This document shows, in pieces, positions 24,064 through 32,540 of a stretch of DNA of 64,000 bases. Source of the DNA: an uncultured Clostridia bacterium (GTDB lineage Bacteria > Bacillota > Clostridia > TANB77 > CAG-508); assembly GCA_934183305.1 (NCBI GenBank), contig CAKPSF010000003.1, positions 1 to 64,000 of the forward strand. The letters run 5' to 3'. Position 1 is the stretch's first letter; the number at the start of each line of letters is the position of its first letter. Below the pieces are notes generated by a model that was not told where the DNA came from, did not search any database, and saw nothing but the letters and a program-made list of their open reading frames with translations. Made by a program: the position numbers and the translations under genes.

Positions 24064-24417
24064 TTAATCAAATTGTGTTTGCCAGTTTTCATTATTAGAA
24101 GCTTCAAAACACATTTTAATCTGTTCTTTACTTGTTTTTTCTTCTGCTAAGTTAGTTGGTAGTTCTTCTAATGAAAAGTATTTTATTTCAGTTGTTTCAA
24201 TATTTTCAACAAATTTTCCACCAACAACATTGCATAAAACAAATACTTTGCATATGCCATAAGCATATTGTGGTTTATTATGTTTGTTCCTATCTTGGAT
24301 AGCAATTATTTTTACTGTTTCAATATCTAGTCCTGTTTCTTCCTTTACTTCTTTTATTGTATTTCCATTGCTCATTTTAACCATTTTTCCATTTTCATAA
24401 CCTCTAACCTTACTCAT
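24064..24417 (-). pseudogene. NUDIX hydrolase, N-terminally truncated
   Basis: The 117-residue frame begins inside the NUDIX box: NTIKEVKEETGLDIETVKII replaces the second half of GX5EX7REUXEEXGU, and the usual first strand, GG and upstream helical domain are missing. Downstream, IIAIQDRNKHNKPQYAYGIC and FVLCNVVGGKF fit the two-domain NUDIX family whose N-terminal domain is about 60 residues. No ribosome binding site precedes the ATG. The preceding full NUDIX gene ends nine bases before it. It is probably a remnant, or a chimera that was once a separate gene. Confidence 0.65.
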
Positions 24418-24425
24418 TTCATAAA

Positions 24426-24842
24426 TTAACTTTTTGTATCACATTTTAAGAACTCTTTAATTTGCCTTATTATATGAGGAATATTATAGTTTCCAGCAAA
24501 CTTATCATTATTTAGCAAACCATCGTCAATTTTAACCCATTCTAATTTGTTTTTTTCTTCTACTAATTTAACTTCATTTTCTAGAATACCATAATATACT
24601 TGTAAATTGTTTTCATATTTAAAATAATTTAAATCCATAAAATGATCTAACTTAATATCAGTATTACTGATTCCAGTTTCCTCAAATAACTCCCTATAAG
24701 CTGCATTATCATTGCTTTCTCCTTCTTCTACTTTTCCTCCAACGAAGTTATACATTCCTTTATATGGTTCTTTTGCCCTTATACAAAAAAGGCAATCACT
24801 TAAATCTTTATTAAATACAACTATTAAATTTAGTTTTCTCAT
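24426..24842 (-). CDS. NUDIX hydrolase
   Basis: The product is 138 residues from ATG after TTGAGG. The NUDIX box is complete: GGKVEEGESNDNAAYRELFE followed by ETG (about 35-58, with Gly, Glu and the REUxEE core). The following strand pattern and the C-terminal helix fit the small one-domain hydrolases that act on nucleoside diphosphates linked to another group. The substrate is unknown. A truncated NUDIX gene follows immediately. Confidence 0.9.
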   Translation of the reverse strand: MRKLNLIVVFNKDLSDCLFCIRAKEPYKGMYNFVGGKVEEGESNDNAAYRELFEETGISNTDIKLDHFMDLNYFKYENNLQVYYGILENEVKLVEEKNKLEWVKIDDGLLNNDKFAGNYNIPHIIRQIKEFLKCDTKS

Positions 24843-24924
24843 AATGTTTTACCTCAAATTTTATTTTATAACAAATTATTTATAACATAAATTTAATTAT
24901 TTATCAATTAGCATTTTATATATT

Positions 24925-24956
24925 TTAAAAATACTACCAGTAAAACTGATAGTATT
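24925..24956 (-). terminator. Intrinsic terminator after the guanylate-kinase-like gene
   Basis: AATACTACCAGT (24930-24941) and ACTGATAGTATT (24945-24956) pair with one mismatch that becomes a G-U pair in the minus-strand RNA, followed there by TTTTTAAAA. It separates the 25463/24977 pair from the NUDIX genes. Confidence 0.7.
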
Positions 24957-24976
24957 CTATTTAAAGCTTTTATTTT

Positions 24977-25423
24977 TCAAACATCTTTTTTTATTTTTTC
25001 TAATATTTCCTGAGGTGAATATTCAGACGTATTAATTACTAGATTTGCTGAATCTGGTATATATATTGAGTCACCAGAAGTTATCCTGCAATTAATTTCA
25101 TCTTCATCAATTCCCCTTGCTAATAACCGTTTATATGTTTCTTCCTTTGAGCACCATAAATGTACCCAACAAGTAGAAGGACAAATACTTACAATTTTCT
25201 TGGCAATTGTAATTGATACTGGAGATGCACAATACCCACTTTTATTTAGGCAATCTAACCAAGATTTCGGCGTTCCATAATATTGTCCTAAATTTTTAAG
25301 TAGTGCAAATTCAAGAGATGGTTCTAGATACTCATTTTTATTAAAATTTTCAATAAATTGTTTGGTATTAATAAAAATAGCATCTATTCCATTCCGCTCT
25401 CCTTTTCTTGGTTTTCTAGTCAT
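24977..25423 (-). pseudogene. Guanylate-kinase-like protein lacking its P-loop
   Basis: The 148-residue frame starts right at the GMP-binding segment: MTRKPRKGERNGIDAIFI (guanylate kinase SxTTRxPRxGE), then YYGTPKSWLDCLNKSG. The LID and C-terminal part (EETYKRLLARGIDEDEI and SANLVINTSE) also match. The N-terminal GxSGxGKS loop and about 40 residues are missing, and no ribosome binding site precedes the ATG. An in-frame stop lies 12 codons before it. It follows the CTP-synthase/Ham1 fusion by 39 bases. It may be a remnant, or an unusual partner relying on that fusion's ATPase. I favour a remnant. Confidence 0.6.
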
Positions 25424-25462
25424 GTGAGAAAGATTTATATAAATATATATCTTTCAATTTAT

Positions 25463-26887
25463 TTAACTTATTTTTTTCTTTAACTCTTCAATTAATTTGC
25501 TATCAAAATTCCTTTTTTCTTCATCTGACATTTCATCCCAATTTTTTCTTCTATTATTAGATTCAAACACCGCTCCCAATGGATAACCTGTTCCATTATA
25601 TTCTTTATTTAAGTTTTCTTTATTTAAACGTCCATTATTTATATTTTTTATTAATTTAGTTTCACCATTTGGAAATGCAATTGCTATGTTTTGTTCAAAG
25701 TGGCATGTATAATCTTTTAAATTTTTAGTCTTTTCTTTTAAATAATTCCAAAATTGCTCATTTGTTGCATTATCTGGAAGCTGTCCTCCCCATCTTCTGG
25801 TTGCTACACCTGGCTCACCTTTTAATTCGTGAATAAAGAATCCGGTATCATCTCCGATAGTAATAAGCCCACTTATTCCACACCATGTTCTAGCTTTTGC
25901 AATAGAATTTTCTTCAATTGATGTTGTTCCTTCAATTACATCAATATCATCTTCGTAATCTTTTAATGTTAAAGTTTCATATTCATCACCCAAATATAAT
26001 TTATAATCAGCTATTTTAGATGGATTTTTGGAAGCAATTAATATTTTCTTTTTATTTGCAGGTAATATAATTGGGCAAAACCTTTTTTTAATATATTTTG
26101 AATATTCATCTAAATTTTCAAAATATGGTACTGATATAAGTAATTTTAAATTAAAATTTAAATTGTCTTTAATTTTATTCAAAATTATTCGTTCATTATC
26201 CATTCTCTTTGATATTGTAATTTTTCCCATATCTTTTGAATCTCTTACAAATAAAAGCCATGGTTCTATTCTTCTTTCCAATAAAGTTTCCACGCCACTT
26301 TGGATAGTTTTTGTTTTTATGTACTCCCCATTATAAGAGGCTTCGCTTAACAAAATAACTTTAGATAAGCCTTCACTTTTTAACCTTTGAATCATAGGTG
26401 TAAATATAGGATCAACCTCTGGGTCTGTAATTAATCCTCCAATTTCAATAAATAGTTTTGAAGGTTTTCCAATATTGCTCCACATTTTATGTATTCTATA
26501 CTCAACATATAATGACATGTGAGGATTTATTTGAAGATTTTCGTTTTCACCATATTCATTTATAAAATCACGGTATAGTTCTCCTCCTAATAAATAATGT
26601 TCTCTTCCCCATGTTTTTCCTTTATTGTATTTCTCGTAAATGCCGAAATCATCATGTCCAATAGCCGTATGTCTACCATTTGCATTTGTATTTAATAAAC
26701 CATCAAACTTTATTGCATCAGAGCCTTCTGTATTTGCAAGTAATTGAGCAACTAAAGTTCCTTTTCCAATATCGGATCTTGGGTATCCTAGTACAAAATA
26801 ATATTCAATATTTTCGTTAGGTTTATACATTTCTATTAAATTATTTAATTGTCTAATTGTTTTTCTGTTTTCATAAACTCCACTCAT
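25463..26887 (-). CDS. CTP-synthase-like ATPase fused to a Ham1/RdgB pyrophosphatase domain
   Basis: The product is 474 residues from ATG after AAGGAG. The N-terminal half (about 25-275) resembles the synthetase domain of CTP synthase: a P-loop in GYPRSDIGKGTLVAQLL, then IKFDGLLNTNANGRHTAIGH and DDFGIYEKYNKG, the family's substrate-loop order, with no glutaminase domain. The C-terminal half (about 280-474) is Ham1-like: LIASKNPSKIADYKLYLG, SIEENSIAKA, TIGDDTGFFIHELKGEPGVA. It combines a nucleotide-activating ATPase with a nucleotide pyrophosphatase. I know of no characterised protein with this fusion. Confidence 0.8.
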   Translation of the reverse strand: MSGVYENRKTIRQLNNLIEMYKPNENIEYYFVLGYPRSDIGKGTLVAQLLANTEGSDAIKFDGLLNTNANGRHTAIGHDDFGIYEKYNKGKTWGREHYLLGGELYRDFINEYGENENLQINPHMSLYVEYRIHKMWSNIGKPSKLFIEIGGLITDPEVDPIFTPMIQRLKSEGLSKVILLSEASYNGEYIKTKTIQSGVETLLERRIEPWLLFVRDSKDMGKITISKRMDNERIILNKIKDNLNFNLKLLISVPYFENLDEYSKYIKKRFCPIILPANKKKILIASKNPSKIADYKLYLGDEYETLTLKDYEDDIDVIEGTTSIEENSIAKARTWCGISGLITIGDDTGFFIHELKGEPGVATRRWGGQLPDNATNEQFWNYLKEKTKNLKDYTCHFEQNIAIAFPNGETKLIKNINNGRLNKENLNKEYNGTGYPLGAVFESNNRRKNWDEMSDEEKRNFDSKLIEELKKKIS

Positions 26888-26998
26888 ATTCAGACAACTC
26901 CTTTATGAAAAAAATTTGTTTATATATTTTACCACGTTTTTTCTTCATAATATGTCGAAACATGTTTTGTTTAATTTTATTTTTAAATTATGTTTCTG

Positions 26999-27982
26999 TT
27001 AGTTTTCTATAAATTTTTGAGTTATAAATATTTTATCTAATGTATTTTGCTTAGCATTATTTATTATAACTTGTATAACATAACTTAAGTTTCTTTCAAT
27101 ATATTCTTGTAAGTCTTTTTTATCTACTATTGCATCTTCACAAATTTCTTTATAAGCCTTGATAATTATTTTCTCTATCTCTTCTTTTTTCTTATTTTTT
27201 AATAGTTTATTAATTTCATTTAATTCAAAACCAGTAATTTCTAAATCGTATATATTTCTTTTTGCTAGTTTACAAGCAATTACTTCAAATAAAACTATCT
27301 CAAAAATATTTATAATTAGGTCTTTATAATCTTCACTATAAGCATATAATAATCGTTCTATTTTTTCACTTAAAAAAATATTACAGAATTCGTTTTCTAA
27401 ATAAATAGAATATACATATTCTTTTATAAATTCTACCCCATCTAGCTTTCCTAGCAAATTATTATATAGTGGATAATCAGCAGTAATTTTCATATCATGT
27501 GCTTTAAAGTCTGGGTTATATATTTTCAAAAAACCTTGTATTCCTCCAATAATTGTATCGTTATAGGTTTGATTATTGGTTTTTAATTTATTTTGTTTCA
27601 CTTTTGCATATATTACCCTAATTATATTTAACATTCTATCTATCTGCTTTCTTCCGTTGTAATAAAGTTCATTTAAATTACTCTTTTTTATTTTTTCTAA
27701 TGCTGCATCAGGATTATTAAAAGTTTTAAGATACATACTAATAGTGTAATAATTTGATTTATTTATTTCTTCTACAACTTCTTTTCGTACCGAACTATTA
27801 TCTATTCCATTGTATTTATATATTTTTTCATCCAATAGCTGTATAATATTCATTTGTAGATTTATAATTTCATTTTCTGTAATCATTCCATTATTGTATG
27901 CATCTTTAATTAAACTTTCAAAATAATCTTTGTCATCTAAATTCGACCTGTTAATTTTACTTTTAATTTCAAGTTTATTCAT
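26999..27982 (-). CDS. DUF6179-like helical protein
   Basis: The product is 327 residues from ATG 27982, with AGGTGA five bases upstream. The GTG three codons earlier is rejected because it is part of that site. It is wholly helical, rich in Lys, Ile and Asn, with no membrane segment and no catalytic motif. It overlaps the stop codon of the preceding DUF6323-like gene (ATGAATAA), and in Clostridia these two families occur together as a pair of unknown role. The DUF6179 name is from memory of the pairing and pattern, so it is moderate. Confidence 0.55.
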   Translation of the reverse strand: MNKLEIKSKINRSNLDDKDYFESLIKDAYNNGMITENEIINLQMNIIQLLDEKIYKYNGIDNSSVRKEVVEEINKSNYYTISMYLKTFNNPDAALEKIKKSNLNELYYNGRKQIDRMLNIIRVIYAKVKQNKLKTNNQTYNDTIIGGIQGFLKIYNPDFKAHDMKITADYPLYNNLLGKLDGVEFIKEYVYSIYLENEFCNIFLSEKIERLLYAYSEDYKDLIINIFEIVLFEVIACKLAKRNIYDLEITGFELNEINKLLKNKKKEEIEKIIIKAYKEICEDAIVDKKDLQEYIERNLSYVIQVIINNAKQNTLDKIFITQKFIEN

Positions 27983-28442
27983 AGTCTTCACCTACTTCTA
28001 TATAATCTATTACTTCTCCATTTAATATTCTCTGTTTCATCTCATACATAATTGTTCCAGATAGATACTCTGTATCTCCTTTACACACACCATTAAAAGC
28101 TGTTTTCATAAATTTTATCAATTCATCATCTGTAACTAAATCCATCGTTTCATTTTTATATTCATAAAAAATATCTAATAAATTATATAAAGTTAACACA
28201 TAGTTTTCTTGATTAATATATGGTGAATCGCAAAACTCTTTTATAATTTTATCTATTATTCCAGTTCTAAACTCAATTCTCCCTGTATTTTTCAATATAT
28301 CTATTCTTTTTTCCATTAAACTTTCTATTTGTGTATCACTTAGTGTTAAACCATACTTATTAGTGAATTCATTACACTTTTTTATATTAGCTACTTCAAT
28401 TTGTCTTTTGTTATTTATTATTTCTAAATAAGAATTTTCCAC
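27975..28442 (-). CDS. DUF6323-like protein
   Basis: The product is 155 residues from GTG 28442, eight bases after AGAGG; an earlier GTG lies inside the site itself. Recognisable family blocks are NKYGLTLSDTQIESLMEKR, TGRIEFRTGIIDKIIKEFCD and SPYINQENYVLTLYNLLDI, then DDELIKFMKTAF and EYLSGTIMYEM. The product is cytoplasmic and helical, of unknown role. It is translationally coupled to the DUF6179-like gene, so the products probably form a complex. The pair has no neighbour that indicates a pathway. Confidence 0.65.
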   Translation of the reverse strand: MENSYLEIINNKRQIEVANIKKCNEFTNKYGLTLSDTQIESLMEKRIDILKNTGRIEFRTGIIDKIIKEFCDSPYINQENYVLTLYNLLDIFYEYKNETMDLVTDDELIKFMKTAFNGVCKGDTEYLSGTIMYEMKQRILNGEVIDYIEVGEDYE

Positions 28443-28525
28443 TTCAAACACCTCTTATTTTATATAACATATTTATATATAAAATAACAGTCTTGAATTT
28501 TTTCTCATTTTGTGGTATAGTAATT

Positions 28526-28575
28526 ATAGTAAAAAAGAGAGAAAACACTAAAAACCAAAGTATTTTCTCTCTTTT
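28526..28575 (-). terminator. Terminator of the abrB-ABC-ogt operon
   Basis: AAAAGAGAGAAAACACT (28533-28549) and AGTATTTTCTCTCTTTT (28559-28575) form a 17-bp stem. The single mismatch is a G-U pair only in the minus-strand RNA, where TTTTTT follows, so the minus direction is favoured. Confidence 0.8.
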
Positions 28576-28641
28576 AATTTTTTGCATTTCAATATTTATT
28601 TTTTTGCACTTGCATTATAAGTTTCTTCTAAAATCTCACTA

Positions 28642-29169
28642 CTATTTGTAGATTTTAGGTACAGTAAATTTACTCATATCATTTTTTTCTATTTCTAGAA
28701 GTTTTATCTTATTTTCCATTCCTCCACCATATCCAGTAAGAGATCCATTTGTTCCAACAATTCTATGGCATGGAATTATTATACATATTGGATTCCAGCC
28801 TACTGCTCCTCCAACTGCTTGTGCAGACATTCTTTTTATCCCATTATTTTTTGCAATTTCTTTTGCTATATCATTATATGTAATAGTTTCTCCATATGGA
28901 ATTTTATTCATAATATCTATAACTTGTTTTCTAAATGGTGTTAGATTCTCAATTTTATACTTAGGTGTAAAATTTGGAATATCACCACCAAAGTATATGT
29001 CTAACCATTTTTCAGTTAAATCAAATATTGGTAATTCTTTTTCTTCAAATTCTTCCATATGCTTAGAGGAATCTTTTGACTTTTCAAACCAAAGTCCTGT
29101 TAAAAACTCTCCATCGCTTTGCATATAAATTATTCCAAGTGGTGAATTATATTCTTTTTTGTAAAACAT
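28642..29169 (-). CDS. ogt: Methylated-DNA--protein-cysteine S-methyltransferase
   Basis: The product is 175 residues from ATG 29169, which follows AAAGGAG; the longer frame overlaps the permease end. The N-terminal small domain is followed by the DNA-binding and active-site domain with YGETITYNDIAKEIA, RMSAQAVGGAVGWNPI and the PCHRV-type centre IIPCHRIVGTNGSLTGYGGG holding the acceptor Cys. It repairs O6-alkylguanine by irreversible transfer of the alkyl group. It is the last gene of the abrB-ABC operon, an unusual companion. Confidence 0.95.
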   Translation of the reverse strand: MFYKKEYNSPLGIIYMQSDGEFLTGLWFEKSKDSSKHMEEFEEKELPIFDLTEKWLDIYFGGDIPNFTPKYKIENLTPFRKQVIDIMNKIPYGETITYNDIAKEIAKNNGIKRMSAQAVGGAVGWNPICIIIPCHRIVGTNGSLTGYGGGMENKIKLLEIEKNDMSKFTVPKIYK

Positions 29170-29188
29170 AAATTTAATCTCCTTTAGT

Positions 29189-29920
29189 TTATTTATTATC
29201 ACTTATCATCTTTCTCTTAAATATTATAATAGATAAAATCAAAACAGCAATAGTATAACATGAAAAAATCAAAATATTTTTATTTGTTATTATTTCTATG
29301 TTATTATTCATAACTCCCTTTATTATTTTAACTGCAGCTTCAAATGGTAAATATTCACAAACATTTCTAAAGAATCCTCCAAGCATTTCTGACGGAAAAT
29401 ATATTCCACTTGTAAAGCACACTAATTGCACTACTATACTTGATATTCCGGATGATGCTTTTTCTGTAAATATGCTGCCAATTAATATTCCAATTGATAT
29501 AAATAATATTGAAATAATAATAGAAATTAGTATCGCTAATATTATATTAATGCTAAATTGTAGACCTAGACAAATTGCAAGTATAAAGAACAATATCTCT
29601 TGAATTAATATGATTGGTATAAGTGATAACATATATCCTAAAATATAGTCTATAGCTTTCATTGGACTTACACCTAACCTAATTAATAGTGATGTCGTTC
29701 TATCTTTTGAAATAAGTGTTGCAGTAAAAAGTGTTATAAATGAAAATCCAAAAACTATTATTCCAGGAGTAAAGTTCTCTAGCTTGTAATTATCACTTGG
29801 TATATTAAATTGTTGAAAAATAAATAGTAAAAATAAAGGTAGTATAATTGCAAATATTAAACTTAAAGGATCTCTAATTAATTCTTTAAAATTTCTTTTT
29901 GAAAAATTTAATATTCTCAT
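29189..29920 (-). CDS. ABC-2-type transporter permease
   Basis: The product is 243 residues. Its ATG overlaps the TAA of the ATPase gene (TAATG). Six membrane helices lie at about 17-37, 50-68, 95-135, 140-160, 165-185 and 215-237, with the ABC-2 pattern of a helix pair, a coupling segment KDRTTSLLIRLGVSPM near 70 and a long central loop. It should form a homodimeric exporter with the ATPase at 29920-30642, probably for a lipid, drug or peptide. The substrate is unknown. Confidence 0.9.
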   Translation of the reverse strand: MRILNFSKRNFKELIRDPLSLIFAIILPLFLLFIFQQFNIPSDNYKLENFTPGIIVFGFSFITLFTATLISKDRTTSLLIRLGVSPMKAIDYILGYMLSLIPIILIQEILFFILAICLGLQFSINIILAILISIIISILFISIGILIGSIFTEKASSGISSIVVQLVCFTSGIYFPSEMLGGFFRNVCEYLPFEAAVKIIKGVMNNNIEIITNKNILIFSCYTIAVLILSIIIFKRKMISDNK

Positions 29921-30642
29921 TACAACTCACCTCCTGTTGCTATTTTTATAAAAGCATCTTCTAAATTCTTTGAATTAGATTTTTGTATTAATTCTTTAAC
30001 TGTTCCTACATCTACTAAATTTCCATTAGACATAATACCAATTCTATCTGATAATTTTTCTGCTTCTTCCATATAATGAGTTGTAAGTATAATTGTTATC
30101 TTTCCTTTTAGCTTTTCAATTATATTCCAAAGTTCTTTTCTTGCAATAACATCTAAACCAAGTGTTGGTTCATCTAAGAATAAAATTTGCGGATTATTTA
30201 TTAATGAAACTGCAATAGAAACTCTTCTTTTCCAACCGCCAGATAAAGTTTTTGCTTTTTTATTTAGTACCTCATTCAAATTAAACATATTAATTAATTC
30301 ATTTATTTTTTCTTTAGAATTTTCTATTTGGTAAACCCCAGCCATAAATTCTAAATTTTCTTTAACAGAAAGATTTAACGCAATAGCTGTCTCTTGTGGA
30401 GATACATTGATTCTTTCTCTTATTTTTTGTTTATTTACTTTGCTATCTAATCCGCTTATTTTTATATTTCCAGATGTTGGTTCTATTAGTGTAGTAAGCA
30501 TTTTTATTGTTGTTGTTTTTCCTGCCCCATTTGTGCCAAGAAGTGAAAACAATTCTCCTTTTTTTATATTCAAGTTTAATTTATTAACCGCTACTTTGTT
30601 TTTGAATTTTTTTGTTAATTCAACTGTTTCAATTTCATACAT
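29920..30642 (-). CDS. ABC transporter ATP-binding protein
   Basis: The product is 240 residues from ATG 30642, which follows AAAGGAGG; the longer frame to 30693 lies inside the abrB gene. Walker A is GTNGAGKTT (about 38-46), the Q-loop is NVSPQETAIAL, the ABC signature is LSGGWKRRVSIA (Trp-Lys in place of the usual Gln-Arg), Walker B is ILFLDEPTLGLD and the switch His is in TTHYMEEAEKL. It powers the permease encoded next. The abrB gene overlaps its ribosome binding site region by two bases' distance. Confidence 0.94.
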   Translation of the reverse strand: MYEIETVELTKKFKNKVAVNKLNLNIKKGELFSLLGTNGAGKTTTIKMLTTLIEPTSGNIKISGLDSKVNKQKIRERINVSPQETAIALNLSVKENLEFMAGVYQIENSKEKINELINMFNLNEVLNKKAKTLSGGWKRRVSIAVSLINNPQILFLDEPTLGLDVIARKELWNIIEKLKGKITIILTTHYMEEAEKLSDRIGIMSNGNLVDVGTVKELIQKSNSKNLEDAFIKIATGGEL

Positions 30643-30643
30643 C

Positions 30644-30847
30644 TTATTTTCCTCCTTTAGGGAAAAATTGATCTGACATTTCTTCAATAACATCAGCTTT
30701 TACTAATGCAATTCCTTGTTCCTTATCACAAAGAACTATTATTGAATCTCCTGAATTTATATTAAACATTTCTCTAGCTTCTTTAGGGATTACAATCTGA
30801 CCCTTTTCGCCCACTTTACATATTCCCACAAATTTATCTTTTTTCAT
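30644..30847 (-). CDS. AbrB/SpoVT-type transition-state regulator
   Basis: The product is 67 residues from ATG after AAGGAGG. The swapped-hairpin AbrB DNA-binding domain is VGEKGQIVIPKEAREMFNI (about 12-30), followed by GDSIIVLCD and a short acidic tail. It leads the operon with an ABC exporter and ogt and probably autoregulates the promoter at 30889-30917. It could also be an antitoxin-like regulator, but no toxin partner follows. Confidence 0.88.
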   Translation of the reverse strand: MKKDKFVGICKVGEKGQIVIPKEAREMFNINSGDSIIVLCDKEQGIALVKADVIEEMSDQFFPKGGK

Positions 30848-30888
30848 TTACATTCCTCCTTGTATTTAATTTCATACTTTTCATACTT

Positions 30889-30917
30889 ATTATACTATTC
30901 AGGTATAAAAAAGGCAA
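30889..30917 (-). promoter_or_regulatory. Promoter of the abrB operon
   Basis: On the minus strand TTGCCT (30912-30917) and consensus TATAAT (30889-30894) are 17 bp apart. The -35 box lies inside the T-tract arm of the preceding operon's terminator. Direct repeats AAGTATGAAAAGTATGAA follow downstream of the -10 box and could bind AbrB. Confidence 0.6.
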
Positions 30918-30937
30918 TAGTTTTTATCTATTGCCTT
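30905..30937 (-). terminator. Terminator of the second ABC exporter operon
   Basis: AAGGCAATAG (30911-30920) and CTATTGCCTT (30928-30937) form a perfect stem beginning right at the stop codon of the permease gene, with TTTTTT on the minus strand. Confidence 0.85.
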
Positions 30938-32539
30938 CTAAATATTTAATTTTTGATATTCTTTTGGTCCCTTTTTCATTAAAATAGTATACAAAACTCC
31001 AGTTATTATTGCAAGTATGCTTATATGTAGTGTTATTAATATATTAAAATCTATATATTGTCCAAAATAACCAAAAGCCAAAATGCTAAGTAAAAATATT
31101 CCCCATCCAATAAATACAGAGATAGTAGAACTCATACTTTGTTTTACTACTTCAGTATCATTGCTTGCATTTAACTTTGGATATTTCAAATTAACCAGTA
31201 AACCAATAACAGCAGATATAAATATTAAAATAAATGTAAGTGCAATTATTTGCATAAAGTATGTTAATGACATCCCAAATCTAAATATAAAGATTAATTC
31301 TGAAATTAAGAAAAACGGTAATTCTATAATAAAACAATATAATATTTTTGAATTTAATATAGTTTTATAACTAATTGGTAAGGTTTTTGTTATATTTATT
31401 GTTTTTCCTTCAAGTGAAATGCTAGATGATGTTATTGAAGTAAATGCACCTGTAAATAATATTAAACCATAAAACAACAACTCTACAGATATGGTATTTG
31501 TCATACCATAACTAGATAGTAGCGAAACCAGCATTTCTTTTCCTTTTAAACACAATATTATTGTTAATACTAAAGCAAGTACCAATCCAAAAGATGAATT
31601 AAACATATATACTGTTGAGGATAAGTATCTTTTTATTTCTTTCATAGCTAAAGAAATTATTGGTTTTCTAATTTTTATTGTTTCTTTTTTATTCTTTCTA
31701 ATATTTACATTTGAGCTTTTAAGATTTGAAATTATATTAAAATAATATTTTTGTCCCAACATAATAAATATTGCAAAAGGAATTATATTAATAGCTAATA
31801 ACTTAATAAACATTAGTATATCAAATTTATTTATTAAACTAATATATGCACCTATTGGATAATATATTTTTGTTAGCATTTCATTTAAATTTCTAGCATT
31901 AGAAGCTATATTTTCCATAAATGAATTTAAATTAAAACTTACAAAGAATATTCCAATAAAAACAATACTAGATAACACTGTTTGAATTATCTTTTTTGCT
32001 TTAAATTTACTAGATACCATTTTCACAATATAACCAATAAAGCATGATATTACAGTAGGTATAATTGGTATCAATAATGTCATAAGTAAAGAAATTAAAT
32101 AAAATTCAATACCTGGATTTTCAAAATAAATATATATTGCAAATGCTGGCAATATAAACATTAAATTATATACATATTCAAATAAAATTAATTTAAATAG
32201 CCTTACGAACAATATCGTACTCTTTTTTATAGGCAATGAAAATAACATATCATTGTCTTTCGCTTCAAACAAAATTCCTTGTGATTTATATATTCCTTCC
32301 ACAAATGTAAGTATTGTAACAGCTGCTATAAACATACTAAGCATAATAAATGTAAGATGCAACGGTGCTAAAATCTCTGCAATTGCATAGGCATAATATC
32401 CTATGCTAACACTTACAATTATAAATAAAAAAATTGGTAAAATTATCTTTTTAAATTTACTTGCATTTTTTCCAGCAGAATACTTAAACATATTCATATC
32501 TTGAGATAAAACAGCTTTTAATAATGACAGTAATCTCAT
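30938..32539 (-). CDS. Large ABC transporter permease (about 12-14 helices)
   Basis: The product is 533 residues. It begins one base after the ATPase stop codon. Paired hydrophobic helices throughout, a hydrophilic central segment at about 275-300 (NIRKNKKETIKIRKP) and a closing lysine-rich tail match the large single-chain ABC permeases of Bacillota (PF16949-like). It should be the membrane part of an exporter with the ATPase at 32541. The substrate is unknown, perhaps an antimicrobial or lipid. Confidence 0.88.
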   Translation of the reverse strand: MRLLSLLKAVLSQDMNMFKYSAGKNASKFKKIILPIFLFIIVSVSIGYYAYAIAEILAPLHLTFIMLSMFIAAVTILTFVEGIYKSQGILFEAKDNDMLFSLPIKKSTILFVRLFKLILFEYVYNLMFILPAFAIYIYFENPGIEFYLISLLMTLLIPIIPTVISCFIGYIVKMVSSKFKAKKIIQTVLSSIVFIGIFFVSFNLNSFMENIASNARNLNEMLTKIYYPIGAYISLINKFDILMFIKLLAINIIPFAIFIMLGQKYYFNIISNLKSSNVNIRKNKKETIKIRKPIISLAMKEIKRYLSSTVYMFNSSFGLVLALVLTIILCLKGKEMLVSLLSSYGMTNTISVELLFYGLILFTGAFTSITSSSISLEGKTINITKTLPISYKTILNSKILYCFIIELPFFLISELIFIFRFGMSLTYFMQIIALTFILIFISAVIGLLVNLKYPKLNASNDTEVVKQSMSSTISVFIGWGIFLLSILAFGYFGQYIDFNILITLHISILAIITGVLYTILMKKGPKEYQKLNI

Positions 32540-32540
32540 A

